A stretch of DNA of 64,000 bases from Flavobacterium fluviatile (GTDB taxonomy: Bacteria; Bacteroidota; Bacteroidia; Flavobacteriales; Flavobacteriaceae): positions 1 to 64,000 of the forward strand of contig NZ_JAADZW010000020.1 in assembly GCF_010645065.1 (NCBI RefSeq). Reading direction: 5' to 3'. Position 1 is the stretch's first letter; every line of letters starts with the position of its first letter. The notes beneath the pieces were generated by a model. It ran no database searches, was not told the origin of the DNA, and saw only the letters and a list, made by a program, of their open reading frames with translations. Position numbers and translations under genes: made by a program. Below, one piece after another: positions 1 through 8,997 of the stretch.

Positions 1-63
1 TGTTTATTAATTGTTAGTATTTCAAAGATACATTTTCATATTTTTAATCTATGTCAAAGATAT

Positions 64-139
64 GAGCCCTGATGGAAACGGCATCCTTTTGTGCCGGGGT
101 TCGGCATAAAAGATATAGTGTACAGCAGGAACAGCTTCT
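64..139 (+). repeat. Dispersed structured element, copy 1
   Basis: A roughly 76-bp element whose flanks and hairpin recur at 59251-59326. A stem at 86-96 pairs with 102-112 around a GGGTT loop, with one G-U pair. Compared with the second copy, the ninth stem pair is C-G here and G-C there, so pairing is kept while the sequence changes. Conserved flanks are AGCCCTGAT before and CAGCTTCT after the stem. It lies just beyond the stop codon of the DUF5686 gene on the opposite strand. It may be a known flavobacterial RNA motif; I cannot confirm the family. Confidence 0.75.
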
Positions 140-154
140 TAAAAAGATTTTAGT

Positions 155-2650
155 TTACAAACCCAAATCCAATACATAAGAAATCTTAACGGCAATATTA
201 TCTTCGAATTCAGGTAATTGATTGGGTCCGTAACGGTAAAAACCTCCTAGACCAAAACCTTTGTAGATTTTGTTTAACTCAATCCCGGATTCAAAAAAAC
301 CTTTGTCCAGTGTCTTATAAGACGGTCCGGCATGCTGTTCCGGTTTCTCCATATTTCCCCAGGCCATTCTGGTAACTAATACTAAAGAAGGGCGAACTTT
401 TTTCAGGATTTTTACTCTGTTAAAGCCATGTTTTATCTGGAAAAAAAGATATTCGCTGGAGAAAAATTCATTAAAAAACATTGTTTCAAAACTGTTTCTG
501 CCTGCAAAAGTAATACGCTGAATGACTGTTTCTTTATTGAGATTGTTGGGCATTGTGTTGTACAAATGCGTGATTGGAACATCTCCCATAGCGTAGCCTC
601 CCTGTAATAAGAGACTGGTTTTTTGCCCGTTTAAATATTTTTTTTCGTACTCTGTTTTAAAATCAATTTTGGCAAAACTGAAATCATTATCCAGAACATT
701 TGGCAAAGACTGAGTGAACTGAAAAGTAAATCTGGGAAAACGTTTTTCGGTTTCAGACCTGCCTGTAGGTGTCTGCATGAAATCACTAAAAGGCGCCCAG
801 ACAATAGAAGCCATTGCGGTTGTCATGACATAGTTGGAGTAAAATTGCCCGTTATAATTAAAAAGATAGTCAAATTTTGGTTCAACAAACGTTCTTGCTA
901 ATTCAAATACCGCTTCTGTTTTCGGAAAAATTTTTGTCTGGAGATAGGTTTTCCAGCTGATATAATGGTAAAAAGTACTAATGTTGATTGGACGTGGATC
1001 GTAAATTTTGAAAACGCGTTTGTCAACAGCAAAAACAGTACTCGCTATTTCCCGTACATCATCAGTGTAAGATCCGATTAGCAATGTATTGGTGTTTTTC
1101 TCCAATAAAACGCCGGAACCGAGATTGTATTTGAATTTTCCATCTTTTGTTCCATAAGCGCCATAGCCTTCAATTCGTAAATTTTTAGAAAACCGGTCGT
1201 TTGTAATACCGCCCAGACCAAGTCTGAAACCTTCGTAATTGTTGTAGCTGATAATTTTTTTCAAATCAAGATCTACCGGGCCAACAGGATAAAAACCATT
1301 TATGATTTTTCGGCCTATTCCTAAGCGTTTTTCAATTCTGTTGCGAATTGAAATGCTGTCAAGCAATAAATAGGTTTTCTGGCTTTTTAAATCTAAGGTG
1401 TCTTTGCGGTATTTATTCCAGAATGTATCTGTTTTTTTACTGGCATCTTCTTTAATTTCAATATAAAGGGATGGATTATTTATTTGTGAATTTGTATTAT
1501 AATGAATGTCGAAATTGTTGCTTTCGGAGAGCACATAAGTAAAATCGGAGGCACTTTTTTTTCTGGTTGTGAAAGCATCTGCTGCATCTCCGTCAAACTG
1601 AATAGTTCCTCCTAAAATTTTAATATCGTCGTCATTTTTTCCTTTTACAATTTTAAAAGTAGTATTCGCAGGAAACCATATTTTTTGATCCGGAACATAA
1701 TCAAATTCATGTATTCCGCTAATATCGATCACACCCCTTATACGCATGACAGCTTTTGCGATGGCAAAATTTTGCTGATCGATATACAAAACGCCTTCTA
1801 AGCCGGCTGCCTTTCTTTTTTCTTTATTTTTAAAATAAATCATAAAGGTGTTTCGGCCTTTAATGTTTACGGTGTCGAGCAATTTATAATTGTAATCTTT
1901 TAGCGCATCATCCGAAACAGGGTTTTTGTATTTGGTTTCAAAAAGTTCGTACTTCGGATCATAAATAGAGATAGACTGCAAATTGAAAGCAATGATTTCG
2001 TAAACAGGCTGTTTAAAACCTGCCATTTTTGTGCCCAGAATAGTTTCCTTTAGTTTCTTGTTTCCGAATTGATATTGTGATACTTTTTCGGTTTGAAACA
2101 AATGCTGTCTGCTTATGATTTCTTTAAATTTATAATCAGAAGAGTCAATGTTTATTCTTTTTTTCTTTAAATCTTTATAAGAAGCAGATGAGTCTATTCT
2201 GCCCTTAATAGAATCTGGATTAGCCGTTACAATCAGTTTGTTGTATGTTTTATATTCAAAACTGTTGAGTTTTTTCTGCGGGTTATTGGTGTTTTTGCCG
2301 GCAATTGCCTTTCTTACAATAGCCAATGCGGGATCTTCATTAGAAATCACCACTTCTTTAAGGTTATCTGTTTTTTGTTTCAGCGAAACCTGAAAAAACT
2401 TTTTGTTGTCTGATACCGTAATGATTTTAGTTTGAAAACCAATGTATGAAACTGTAAAAGAATTGATTTTTAATTTTGATGAAAGCATAAATTTTCCATC
2501 AACATCTGTAATTGTATTATTACTGTCTGAAGTTGTTATTGTAGCAAACGGAAGAGGTTTGTTTTTTGAGTCTTTAACAATTCCGTTTATTTGAAATTGC
2601 GCCTGTAGGGTAAGCGTGAAAAACAAAGAGATTAAACAGAATAGCTTCAT
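155..2650 (-). CDS. DUF5686 / carboxypeptidase-regulatory-like outer-membrane protein
   Basis: A predicted 831-residue outer-membrane protein of the Bacteroidota DUF5686 family. The start chosen at 2650 begins directly with a signal peptide (MKLFCLISLFFTLTLQAQ); an in-frame ATG 90 bases upstream would put 30 extra residues in front of it. Residues about 20-105 form a carboxypeptidase-D-like regulatory beta-sandwich (INGIVKDSKNKPLPFATI), common at the N-terminus of Bacteroidota outer-membrane proteins. The rest is rich in alternating aromatic strands and ends in a short beta-strand with terminal leucine, as expected of a beta-barrel. The function of the family is unknown. It lies 118 bases downstream of frr on the same strand. 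Confidence 0.85.
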   Translation of the reverse strand: MKLFCLISLFFTLTLQAQFQINGIVKDSKNKPLPFATITTSDSNNTITDVDGKFMLSSKLKINSFTVSYIGFQTKIITVSDNKKFFQVSLKQKTDNLKEVVISNEDPALAIVRKAIAGKNTNNPQKKLNSFEYKTYNKLIVTANPDSIKGRIDSSASYKDLKKKRINIDSSDYKFKEIISRQHLFQTEKVSQYQFGNKKLKETILGTKMAGFKQPVYEIIAFNLQSISIYDPKYELFETKYKNPVSDDALKDYNYKLLDTVNIKGRNTFMIYFKNKEKRKAAGLEGVLYIDQQNFAIAKAVMRIRGVIDISGIHEFDYVPDQKIWFPANTTFKIVKGKNDDDIKILGGTIQFDGDAADAFTTRKKSASDFTYVLSESNNFDIHYNTNSQINNPSLYIEIKEDASKKTDTFWNKYRKDTLDLKSQKTYLLLDSISIRNRIEKRLGIGRKIINGFYPVGPVDLDLKKIISYNNYEGFRLGLGGITNDRFSKNLRIEGYGAYGTKDGKFKYNLGSGVLLEKNTNTLLIGSYTDDVREIASTVFAVDKRVFKIYDPRPINISTFYHYISWKTYLQTKIFPKTEAVFELARTFVEPKFDYLFNYNGQFYSNYVMTTAMASIVWAPFSDFMQTPTGRSETEKRFPRFTFQFTQSLPNVLDNDFSFAKIDFKTEYEKKYLNGQKTSLLLQGGYAMGDVPITHLYNTMPNNLNKETVIQRITFAGRNSFETMFFNEFFSSEYLFFQIKHGFNRVKILKKVRPSLVLVTRMAWGNMEKPEQHAGPSYKTLDKGFFESGIELNKIYKGFGLGGFYRYGPNQLPEFEDNIAVKISYVLDLGL

Positions 2651-2768
2651 ACTGAGTATTGTGGTTTTAAACCAGGGGAATTGATTTTTGGTATGCAAAA
2701 GTAGTAATAAAAAAATCCGTCTGGGTATAATTTTAACCAAACGGATTCTTAATTTTATGTCAAATAAG

Positions 2769-3332
2769 TTACACTTTCATTATTTCAGCCTCTTTAGCAG
2801 CTAATAATTCATCTATTTTTTTGGTGTAAGTATTGGTCAGGTTCTGAACTTCTTCTTCGGCAGATTTGCAAATATCTTCAGAGGTTCCTTCCTTTTCTAA
2901 TTTTTTGATATCGTTATTAGCATCTTTACGGGAGTTACGGATACCAACTTTAGCATCTTCAGCTTCAGCTTTCGCCTGTTTTGCCAAATCCCTGCGGCGT
3001 TCTTCCGTCAAAGGCGGAACACTGATTATGATTACATCACCATTGTTCATTGGGTTGAAACCAATATTGGCAACCAAAATTGCTTTTTCGATTGCTGATA
3101 ACATGTTTTTTTCGAAAGGCTGCAATGTAATGGTTCTGGCGTCAGGGACACTAATTTTGGATACCTGGGAGAGCGGCGTTGCAGCACCATAATAATCAAC
3201 AAAAACACCTCCAAGCATTGCCGGTGAAGCTTTTCCTGCACGAATATTTAGAAATTCTTTTTCTAAATGCGCAATCGTGCCATTCATTGATTCTTCTGTA
3301 CTTTCTAATATGAAATCTATTTCTTCAGTCAT
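2769..3332 (-). CDS. frr: Ribosome recycling factor
   Basis: A 187-residue ribosome recycling factor, the usual length for the family. With EF-G it splits the post-termination ribosome into subunits in the cytoplasm. Recognisable segments are the N-terminal helix with LEKEFLNIRAGKASPAML, the domain II core GAATPLSQVSKISVPDARTI, and the C-terminal long helices with ERRRDLAKQAKAEAEDAKV and a helix-rich end. It follows pyrH on the same strand with a 134-base spacer, the classic pyrH-frr order seen across bacteria, so the two are probably co-transcribed. Assignment is secure. Confidence 0.97.
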   Translation of the reverse strand: MTEEIDFILESTEESMNGTIAHLEKEFLNIRAGKASPAMLGGVFVDYYGAATPLSQVSKISVPDARTITLQPFEKNMLSAIEKAILVANIGFNPMNNGDVIIISVPPLTEERRRDLAKQAKAEAEDAKVGIRNSRKDANNDIKKLEKEGTSEDICKSAEEEVQNLTNTYTKKIDELLAAKEAEIMKV

Positions 3333-3466
3333 TTTTTTAGATTTTAAATTTTTTTAAGATGAGTAGATTTTAAAAACAGATTCTTTTAATTTACTAACTA
3401 TTAATTATTTTTAAAGATTATTGGAATTAGAAACCTATTATTTGTCTGTAATTCTATCTAAACGGT

Positions 3467-4174
3467 CTAAATATTTACAACAGTTCCGATGTTCTCACCT
3501 TCGCAGATTTTCAAAAGATTTCCAATTTTGTTCATATCGAAGACAACAATTGGCAGCTTATTTTCCTGGCTTAATGTAAAAGCTGTAGTATCCATTACAT
3601 TCAGTCCTTTTTTGATCACATCATCAAAAGAAATGAAGTCAAATTTTACTGCGGAAGCATTTTTTTCCGGATCACAATCGTAAACACCATCTACCCGGGT
3701 TCCTTTTAGGATAACATCTGCATTGATTTCGATTCCTCTTAAAACAGCTGCGGTATCAGTAGTAAAATAAGGATTTCCGGTTCCGGCACCAAAAATTACA
3801 ATTCTTCTTTTTTCAAGGTGGCGGTCAGCCCTTCTTTTGATATAAGGCTCAGCTATAGACTCCATTTTCAGAGCAGTCTGCAAACGGGTTTTCATTCCTT
3901 TGTCTTCAAGAGCACCCTGCAAGGCCATTCCGTTAATAACAGTTGCAAGCATTCCCATGTAATCGCCTTGTACTCTGTCCATCCCTGAACTGGCACCGGC
4001 AACTCCTCTAAAAATATTTCCACCTCCAATAACAATAGCAATTTCTACTCCTTTGTCGTGAATCTGCTTAATTTCGTCGGCATATTCGGCTAATCTTTTA
4101 GGGTCAATTCCGTATTGTAAGTCTCCCATTAAGGCTTCGCCACTTAATTTTAGAAGAATTCTTTTGTATTTCAT
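3467..4174 (-). CDS. pyrH: UMP kinase
   Basis: A 235-residue bacterial uridylate kinase of the amino-acid-kinase fold, converting UMP and ATP to UDP and ADP in pyrimidine synthesis. The start at 4174 gives the typical N-terminus MKYKRILLKLSGEALMG with the phosphate-binding lysine; an upstream in-frame ATG (4207) would add 11 unlike residues. Glycine-rich nucleotide loops (IAIVIGGGNIFRG, VIFGAGTGNPYFTTDT) and the C-terminal VFDMNKIGNL segment are present. It heads the pyrH-frr pair and is divergent from the thioredoxin-fold gene at 4358, with about 180 AT-rich bases between them holding both promoters. Confidence 0.97.
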   Translation of the reverse strand: MKYKRILLKLSGEALMGDLQYGIDPKRLAEYADEIKQIHDKGVEIAIVIGGGNIFRGVAGASSGMDRVQGDYMGMLATVINGMALQGALEDKGMKTRLQTALKMESIAEPYIKRRADRHLEKRRIVIFGAGTGNPYFTTDTAAVLRGIEINADVILKGTRVDGVYDCDPEKNASAVKFDFISFDDVIKKGLNVMDTTAFTLSQENKLPIVVFDMNKIGNLLKICEGENIGTVVNI

Positions 4175-4357
4175 GTGTGTTGCTTTTGTTTGTGCAAATA
4201 TAGACATATTCTGTTTTTTTAAAATAGTGTTTTAAAAAATTAATTGTTCTTTTCTAATTAAATTTCCGCTGCTTTTACGATTTTTTTTAAATGTGATAAA
4301 AGTCATTCAGCGATCTTTTTTAAAAACGTATTTTTAAGGCATTAAAACGAAATAAAT

Positions 4358-4975
4358 ATGAAAAGTATTGTAGCCAGAGCATTATTCAATAGTTATTCTT
4401 ATGCTGAATATCGAAAAATAGTCACTGATTTATTGTCAGAAGGAAAATCAACCGGTAATGAACAATCTGAAAATTTGACACATTATACGAGTCTAAATGA
4501 AGCAAGAATGAATCGTTTAGAAAAAACCATCAAAATTTCTGAAGATGTAATTTCAAAATTGCAAAATCTCGAAAATCATTATATATGGCTGGTTATCTCT
4601 GAAGGCTGGTGTGGTGATGCGGCTCAAATACTTCCAATATTAAACAAAATGGCTGTAGCTTCAGATAAGAAAATTGATCTCAGAATTGTTTTAAGAGATG
4701 AAAATGAAGAATTAATGAGTCAATATTTAACAAATGGCGGAAAGGCAATACCAAAAGTTATTGTGATTTGCAAAGAAGCCGGAATTGTTCGCACAGACTG
4801 GGGACCAAGACCAAAAGGCGCAGCAGAACTGATGGCAAATTATAAAAGGGATTTTGGTGTTATTGATGAAAAAATCAAAACCGACCTGCAATTATGGTAT
4901 TTAGCCGACAATGGGATTTCTGTACAGAAAGAATTAGCTGAAATTATGGAGAATATCAAGTATAACCGTTTGTGA
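4358..4975 (+). CDS. Thioredoxin-fold family protein
   Basis: A 205-residue cytoplasmic protein with a thioredoxin-like fold. The strand-turn IWLVISEGWCGDAAQILPIL sits at about residues 75-95. The active-site motif is WCGDA, so only the first cysteine of the usual CxxC is present; this one-cysteine form is seen in the Thioredoxin_9-like group. The cis-proline region is GGKAIPKVIVI. There is no signal peptide or membrane segment. A reductase or thiol-binding role is inferred from the fold only. The following spacer carries a tiny ORF and a terminator. Confidence 0.8.
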   Translation: MKSIVARALFNSYSYAEYRKIVTDLLSEGKSTGNEQSENLTHYTSLNEARMNRLEKTIKISEDVISKLQNLENHYIWLVISEGWCGDAAQILPILNKMAVASDKKIDLRIVLRDENEELMSQYLTNGGKAIPKVIVICKEAGIVRTDWGPRPKGAAELMANYKRDFGVIDEKIKTDLQLWYLADNGISVQKELAEIMENIKYNRL

Positions 4976-5169
4976 TTTTGTGGGAATATATTACTAAAAT
5001 TTTCTTCTTAATTAAGTGAAAACAAGTGATTTATTAATAAAAAACATGAATAAGGGTTATTATAATTTAAAATTTTGTAACTTAGAAATATAATCCCACT
5101 TCTACTATTTATTTTTGATTTGCTTTTTATTGGTGTTATTTAATGTTTAATAATTAAAAATACACTATT

Positions 5170-5247
5170 ATGAAAACGTTATTCGAAAAATTCTACGATT
5201 TTTTTTCAAGATTTTTGTTTGGAGGAAAAAATATACCTCACTATTAA
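5170..5247 (+). CDS. Candidate 25-residue small protein
   Basis: A short ORF of 25 codons starting MKTLFEKFYDFFSRFLFG and ending NIPHY. It has six phenylalanines, two tyrosines, and spaced basic and acidic residues that would make a short amphipathic helix. It is isolated in a 368-base spacer and is followed 48 bases later by a strong hairpin terminator in the same sense, so it could be a discrete small transcript. A-rich sequence precedes the ATG, as is normal for this group. Although rich in aromatic codons, it is not a leader peptide for a downstream gene, because the next gene is on the opposite strand. No homologue is known to me. Confidence 0.45.
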   Translation: MKTLFEKFYDFFSRFLFGGKNIPHY

Positions 5248-5295
5248 CTAAAGTTAATATGAAATAAAATTATTTTTTCACCGGAAGATGGCTGA

Positions 5296-5331
5296 GCACA
5301 TTACTATCGTCACATTTGTAATGTGCTTTTT
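5296..5331 (+). terminator. Intrinsic terminator after the small ORF
   Basis: GCACATTAC at 5296-5304 pairs perfectly with GTAATGTGC at 5318-5326 and is followed by a T-rich run. The T-run lies only on the plus-strand side, so it ends plus-strand transcription, either of the thioredoxin-fold gene or of the 25-codon ORF. Confidence 0.8.
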
Positions 5332-5343
5332 ATTTGTTGTGTT

Positions 5344-6030
5344 TTAAAGGCTTTCTTCAAAAAGAGTAATATCAATTGCGTCTTTTACATTATAATCGCC
5401 AATTTTAGTTCGGCGTAAAACAGTTAAATGCGAACCGGAATTCATTGCTTTTCCAAAATCAAAAGCCAGGGAGCGGATATAAGTTCCTTTACTGCAAACT
5501 ACTCTAAAATCAACTTCGGGTAATGCGATTCGCGTAATTTCGAATTCATGAATAGTGGTTTTTCTGCTTTCAATTTCTACAGTTTCTCCGGCACGTGCAT
5601 GTTCATACAACCGAACGCCATCTTTTTTGATAGCTGAAAAAATAGGCGGTTTTTGATCGATTTCTCCTAAAAACTGCTTTACGGTTTCGTGAATCAAAGC
5701 TTCATTGATATGTTCTGTTGGAAAAGTCTCGTCGATTTCAGTTTCCAGGTCATAGGACGGAGTAGTGGCACCAATATAAAAAGTTCCTGTATATTCTTTT
5801 GCCTGACCCTGAAGTTCTGATATTTTTTTTGTGAATTTCCCGGTGCAGATTAGCAATAATCCGGAGGCTAACGGGTCTAATGTTCCGGCATGGCCAATTT
5901 TGAACTTTTTTGGAAGTCCAACTTTATTAATCAAAAGATATTTCAATTTATTGACTGCCTGAAACGAACTCCATTTTAATGGTTTGTCTATCAGTAAAAC
6001 CTGTCCGTTTAAATATTCTTCAGGTGTCAT
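5344..6030 (-). CDS. truB: tRNA pseudouridine(55) synthase
   Basis: A 228-residue TruB enzyme, which isomerises U55 of tRNA to pseudouridine in the T-loop. The catalytic aspartate is D52 in GHAGTLDPLASGLL; the N-terminal LLIDKPLKWSSF motif and the KPPIFSAIKKDGVRLYEHAR block are typical. It has only the short C-terminal extension usual in Bacteroidota, without a full PUA domain. Its start codon overlaps the stop codon of uppP by one base (TAATG), so the two are translationally coupled in one operon. Confidence 0.96.
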   Translation of the reverse strand: MTPEEYLNGQVLLIDKPLKWSSFQAVNKLKYLLINKVGLPKKFKIGHAGTLDPLASGLLLICTGKFTKKISELQGQAKEYTGTFYIGATTPSYDLETEIDETFPTEHINEALIHETVKQFLGEIDQKPPIFSAIKKDGVRLYEHARAGETVEIESRKTTIHEFEITRIALPEVDFRVVCSKGTYIRSLAFDFGKAMNSGSHLTVLRRTKIGDYNVKDAIDITLFEESL

Positions 6031-6827
6031 TATATGATTGTAAGCGGGTGAATGAAAAAGTGAATCAGTAATAAAATGATTCCTGCAATAATACGGTAAT
6101 AACCAAAAACTTTAAAACCGTTTTTAGTTAAAAATCCAATGAAAGTTTTAATTGCCAAAAGCGCAACAATAAAAGCGACGACATTTCCAATGATTAGTAT
6201 GTTGACTTGGTCGTGTGATAATTCAAAACCGTCTTTGTAATAATCATAACATTTTTTTGCCGTTGCTCCTAACATTGTAGGAACTGCAAGGAAAAATGAA
6301 AATTCGGCAGCAGTTGTTCGGGAAAGCTTTTGTGACATACCGCCTACAATACTGGCGCCGCTACGTGAAACTCCCGGAATCATAGCGATACACTGAAATA
6401 ACCCAATTTTAAAAGCCTGCAAATAAGTGATTTCCTGGGAAACCTCAGAGGCGTTTGGATTGTTAAACCACTCGTCAACTTTTAATAATATCAACCCGCC
6501 TATTAAAAGTGAAATCGCAACCGTAACCGGATTTTCTAATAAACCATCGATAAAATCACTTAATAATAAGCCTAAAACTACTGCCGGAATAAAAGCGACT
6601 AAAAGTTTAAAGTAAAAATCCAGTGTCTGGAAGAAACGCCTGAAGTATAAAACCACAACAGATAGTATAGCGCCAAGCTGAATAACGATAGTGAAAAGTT
6701 TGGTAAAATCTTCGTGGGCAATTCCAAAAAAAGAAGAGGCAATAATCATGTGACCAGTTGAAGAAACAGGTAAAAATTCTGTAATTCCTTCAATAATGGC
6801 AAGAACAATAGCTTGTAATGTATTCAT
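6030..6827 (-). CDS. uppP: Undecaprenyl-diphosphate phosphatase
   Basis: A 265-residue polytopic inner-membrane protein of the BacA/UppP family. It dephosphorylates undecaprenyl pyrophosphate to recycle the lipid carrier for peptidoglycan and other surface polymers. Both family signatures are present: EGITEFLPVSSTGHM near residue 13 and PGVSRSGASIVGGM near residue 153. About seven to eight hydrophobic segments are visible. Upstream is the DUF3098 gene and downstream truB, in the ftsX-DUF3098-uppP-truB order common in Flavobacteriia. The protein is linked to bacitracin tolerance when overproduced, which is family knowledge. Confidence 0.96.
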   Translation of the reverse strand: MNTLQAIVLAIIEGITEFLPVSSTGHMIIASSFFGIAHEDFTKLFTIVIQLGAILSVVVLYFRRFFQTLDFYFKLLVAFIPAVVLGLLLSDFIDGLLENPVTVAISLLIGGLILLKVDEWFNNPNASEVSQEITYLQAFKIGLFQCIAMIPGVSRSGASIVGGMSQKLSRTTAAEFSFFLAVPTMLGATAKKCYDYYKDGFELSHDQVNILIIGNVVAFIVALLAIKTFIGFLTKNGFKVFGYYRIIAGIILLLIHFFIHPLTII

Positions 6828-6837
6828 TAAAATTAGA

Positions 6838-6919
6838 TTTTTAGATTTTTAGATATCTTAGATTTTAGACTTTAAAAGATTAATCTAAAGATCTAGGAAG
6901 TCTAAGAAGTCTAAAAATA
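6838..6919. repeat. AGATTTTAGA-type inverted repeat spacer
   Basis: The spacer between uppP and the DUF3098 gene is made of TTTTTAGA and TCTAAAAA words in inverted orientation, a low-complexity palindromic spacer of the kind that fills many gaps in this window. No promoter is obvious in it. Confidence 0.55.
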
Positions 6920-6921
6920 GT

Positions 6922-7170
6922 CTATTTGGATTTTTTAAATATAGAATAAATCGTGATTCCAAAACCAGTCAAAACAGTTGTAGGAGCGAGCCTGATGCGT
7001 CTAAAGCTAAAAACTTCTTCGTTAAAAACATTTGGATCCTTACTTCCTCCTCCAGACATTAAAATAAAGCCTAATACGATAACACCAATTCCAATCAATA
7101 AGATTTTGTAGTTGATGTTGTCAAAAAGGAATTCCTGTTTTTGTTCTTGTTCGTCTTTATTATTTTTCAT
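6922..7170 (-). CDS. DUF3098 membrane protein
   Basis: An 82-residue protein with a charged, glutamine-rich N-terminus and two hydrophobic helices (NYKILLIGIGVIVLGFILMS and a second near VLTGFGITIYSIF), separated by GGGSKDPNVFNEEVFSFRRI. That matches the small DUF3098 family of Bacteroidota. The family almost always sits next to ftsX, as it does here, so a role in cell-envelope or division processes is inferred from context; its biochemical function is unknown. Confidence 0.85.
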   Translation of the reverse strand: MKNNKDEQEQKQEFLFDNINYKILLIGIGVIVLGFILMSGGGSKDPNVFNEEVFSFRRIRLAPTTVLTGFGITIYSIFKKSK

Positions 7171-7184
7171 TATTCTTTTTTTTT

Positions 7185-7209
7185 GTCACCCTGAGCGGAG
7201 TCGAAGGGC
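7185..7209. repeat. CTGAGCGGAGTCGAAGG repeat, single arm
   Basis: One arm of the dispersed CTGAGCGGAGTCGAAG family, which also occurs as full inverted pairs at 14930-14995 and 57872-57935. It sits in the 76-base gap between ftsX and the DUF3098 gene. Confidence 0.8.
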
Positions 7210-7246
7210 TATTTGTTTTGGAAATCTAAATCACAGTAATCCGATG

Positions 7247-8122
7247 TTAATAAAGATCGTCGGTTCTTAAATTAAGGAAACGCTGTGTTGCAAAGTGTGT
7301 GCTTACCCAGGTAATCAAAACTCCTAAACCAAATACGGCTAACAGAACTAAGCCAATCAATGCTTTGTCTTCCATAATTCCTAATCCCGGGAAGTTGTTT
7401 TCCACATAAAGCAAAAGTGCAATCAAGGCAACGATTGCCAGTGCTGCCCCTAACATTCCCAGTTTTACACTACGCATAACGAATGGTTTACGAATAAAGG
7501 CTTTTGTTGCGCCAACCATTTGCATGGTTTTAATGATAAATCTGTTAGAATGAATGGATAAACGTAAAGAACTGTTGATCAATAAAACTGCAATTACCGC
7601 CAGAAAACCGCTGATAATCAAAATCCACATACTGACTTTTTTGATATTGTCATTTACTAAGTTGACCAACTGTTTGTCGTAAACGATATCTTCGATCATG
7701 GTATTTTTACGAAGATTGCTTTCAATTTTTGTGATGCTGTCTCTTTCAACATAATCTGCTTTAAGATGTATATCATACGAATTCAGTAATGGGTTTTCTC
7801 CCAAAAAGGTGAGGAAATCTTCTCCAATAATATCGGTATGCTCTTTTGCCGCTTTTTCTTTGGTAACGTAAACATACGATTTCGCAAAAGGAGCTCTTTT
7901 TAATTCGGTATCAAATGCCTTTACAACACTATCATTAGCTTCATTTTTAAAGAAAACGGTCATCGCGATTTTTTCTTTAAAATCATTGGCCAGTTTTTTT
8001 GAATTAATAATGAATATCCCCAGTACTCCCAAAAGGAATAGAACCAGAAATACACTCAGTACAACCGAAAAATAAGAGGAAATTAACCTGCGCTTTTGAA
8101 ATTTATCAAAGTTAGAACTCAT
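7247..8122 (-). CDS. ftsX: Cell division protein FtsX (permease-like)
   Basis: A 291-residue FtsX-type inner-membrane protein. One N-terminal transmembrane helix is followed by a periplasmic domain of about 110 residues, then three C-terminal helices of the FtsX/MacB permease fold. With the ATPase FtsE, FtsX couples division to peptidoglycan hydrolase activation. The conserved QMVGATKAFIRKPF motif after the second helix is present. No ftsE lies beside it in the window. It starts the run ftsX, DUF3098, uppP, truB on the minus strand. Confidence 0.93.
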   Translation of the reverse strand: MSSNFDKFQKRRLISSYFSVVLSVFLVLFLLGVLGIFIINSKKLANDFKEKIAMTVFFKNEANDSVVKAFDTELKRAPFAKSYVYVTKEKAAKEHTDIIGEDFLTFLGENPLLNSYDIHLKADYVERDSITKIESNLRKNTMIEDIVYDKQLVNLVNDNIKKVSMWILIISGFLAVIAVLLINSSLRLSIHSNRFIIKTMQMVGATKAFIRKPFVMRSVKLGMLGAALAIVALIALLLYVENNFPGLGIMEDKALIGLVLLAVFGLGVLITWVSTHFATQRFLNLRTDDLY

Positions 8123-8248
8123 AGTATGCTTAAATTATGTGGTAAAAATAAATAAAGAATTTCTTTATTTAAAGTTATTAACGAACTTTTATACTATAAA
8201 TGTACAATTACCTATTGAATAAAAAGTTGATTTTAATTGAATTTAACC

Positions 8249-8386
8249 GCAAAGTGCGCAAAGATTTTTAATGCTTAAGGTTATAATAACGCAAAGTCCG
8301 CAAAGCTTAGTATTTATAAAGCTTTACGGACTTTGTTTTTTTGTGAGACTGCTAAGTGAATAACTTTGCGTGCTTTGCAGTAAAAC
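8249..8386. repeat. GCAAAG-type nested inverted repeat
   Basis: An outer pair (ACCGCAAAGTGCGCAAAG on the left; the inverse of ACTGCAAAGCACGCAAAG on the right) encloses an inner pair built on AAAGTCCGCAAAGC and GCTTTACGGACTTTG followed by T-rich sequence. It starts just downstream of the stop codon of the minus-strand lipoprotein gene and may serve as its terminator. A related element is at 47745-47852. Confidence 0.75.
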
Positions 8387-8392
8387 AGCAGT

Positions 8393-8983
8393 TTATTTTA
8401 CTTTACATACCTCAATGCTTTTTAACCAGTAAACATGTCTGGGTCCAGTTTTGATATCATTTTTACAGATCGCAATCATTTCGCCATTTTTCACAGGTTT
8501 TCCATTTTCTTCAAAAAGAATGAACGTGTTTTCCCCTGTCGGATTATTGAAAATTTCTGCCCACGAAAAAGTGGCTTTGTAATCATCAGAGGCTCTGGCT
8601 ACGATATAAAAATTTCGATCCTTATGTCCGTTTTGCCTGATTTTGGCTTTTTCTAAAATATCTTTCAAAAGAACGCCTTTACAAACTTTATCATTTTTTT
8701 TAACCTCACCGCTTTGACAAACAACTTTGAAGTCATCAATTGTAACTACCTTCATTTTTTTTAAGGAATCAACAGTCAGTTGCATCGGAAACTCAACATC
8801 GCCTTTTACTTCAATTTGATGATTGACCATTTTTAAACTGTCGGCTGCAGAAAGAACAGGGTGTTTGTCATTATCAGATTGTAAAGTTTTTTCTGTGGAA
8901 AGTTTTTCTTCTTTTTTAGAAGAATTACACATGGAACATGAAAATGCAATTAAGAGAATGAGAATGTAATTTTTAGTTTTCAT
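8393..8983 (-). CDS. Lipoprotein with sulfite-oxidase-type molybdopterin-binding fold
   Basis: A 196-residue lipoprotein: the N-terminal hydrophobic segment ends in Cys16 or Cys19, followed by an acidic KKEEK stretch typical of surface export. The mature part resembles the oxidoreductase molybdopterin-binding domain (PF00174 type): a strand ending VVCQSGE whose cysteine is where sulfite oxidases ligate molybdenum, then VLLKDILEKAKI, a YKATFSWAEI strand, and the terminal PRHVYWLKSIEV. No dimerisation domain, heme or other redox domain is present. It lies 14 bases after the TonB receptor gene and downstream of a ModE-like regulator. I infer a molybdenum- or pterin-related binding role rather than a full enzyme. 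Confidence 0.7.
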   Translation of the reverse strand: MKTKNYILILLIAFSCSMCNSSKKEEKLSTEKTLQSDNDKHPVLSAADSLKMVNHQIEVKGDVEFPMQLTVDSLKKMKVVTIDDFKVVCQSGEVKKNDKVCKGVLLKDILEKAKIRQNGHKDRNFYIVARASDDYKATFSWAEIFNNPTGENTFILFEENGKPVKNGEMIAICKNDIKTGPRHVYWLKSIEVCKVK

Positions 8984-8997
8984 ATAAAATTTTGAAT

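Noticed and set aside
5170..5247. Phe-rich small ORF as an attenuation leader
   Set aside because: The following gene (truB) is on the opposite strand and there is no competing antiterminator, so only the terminator remains.
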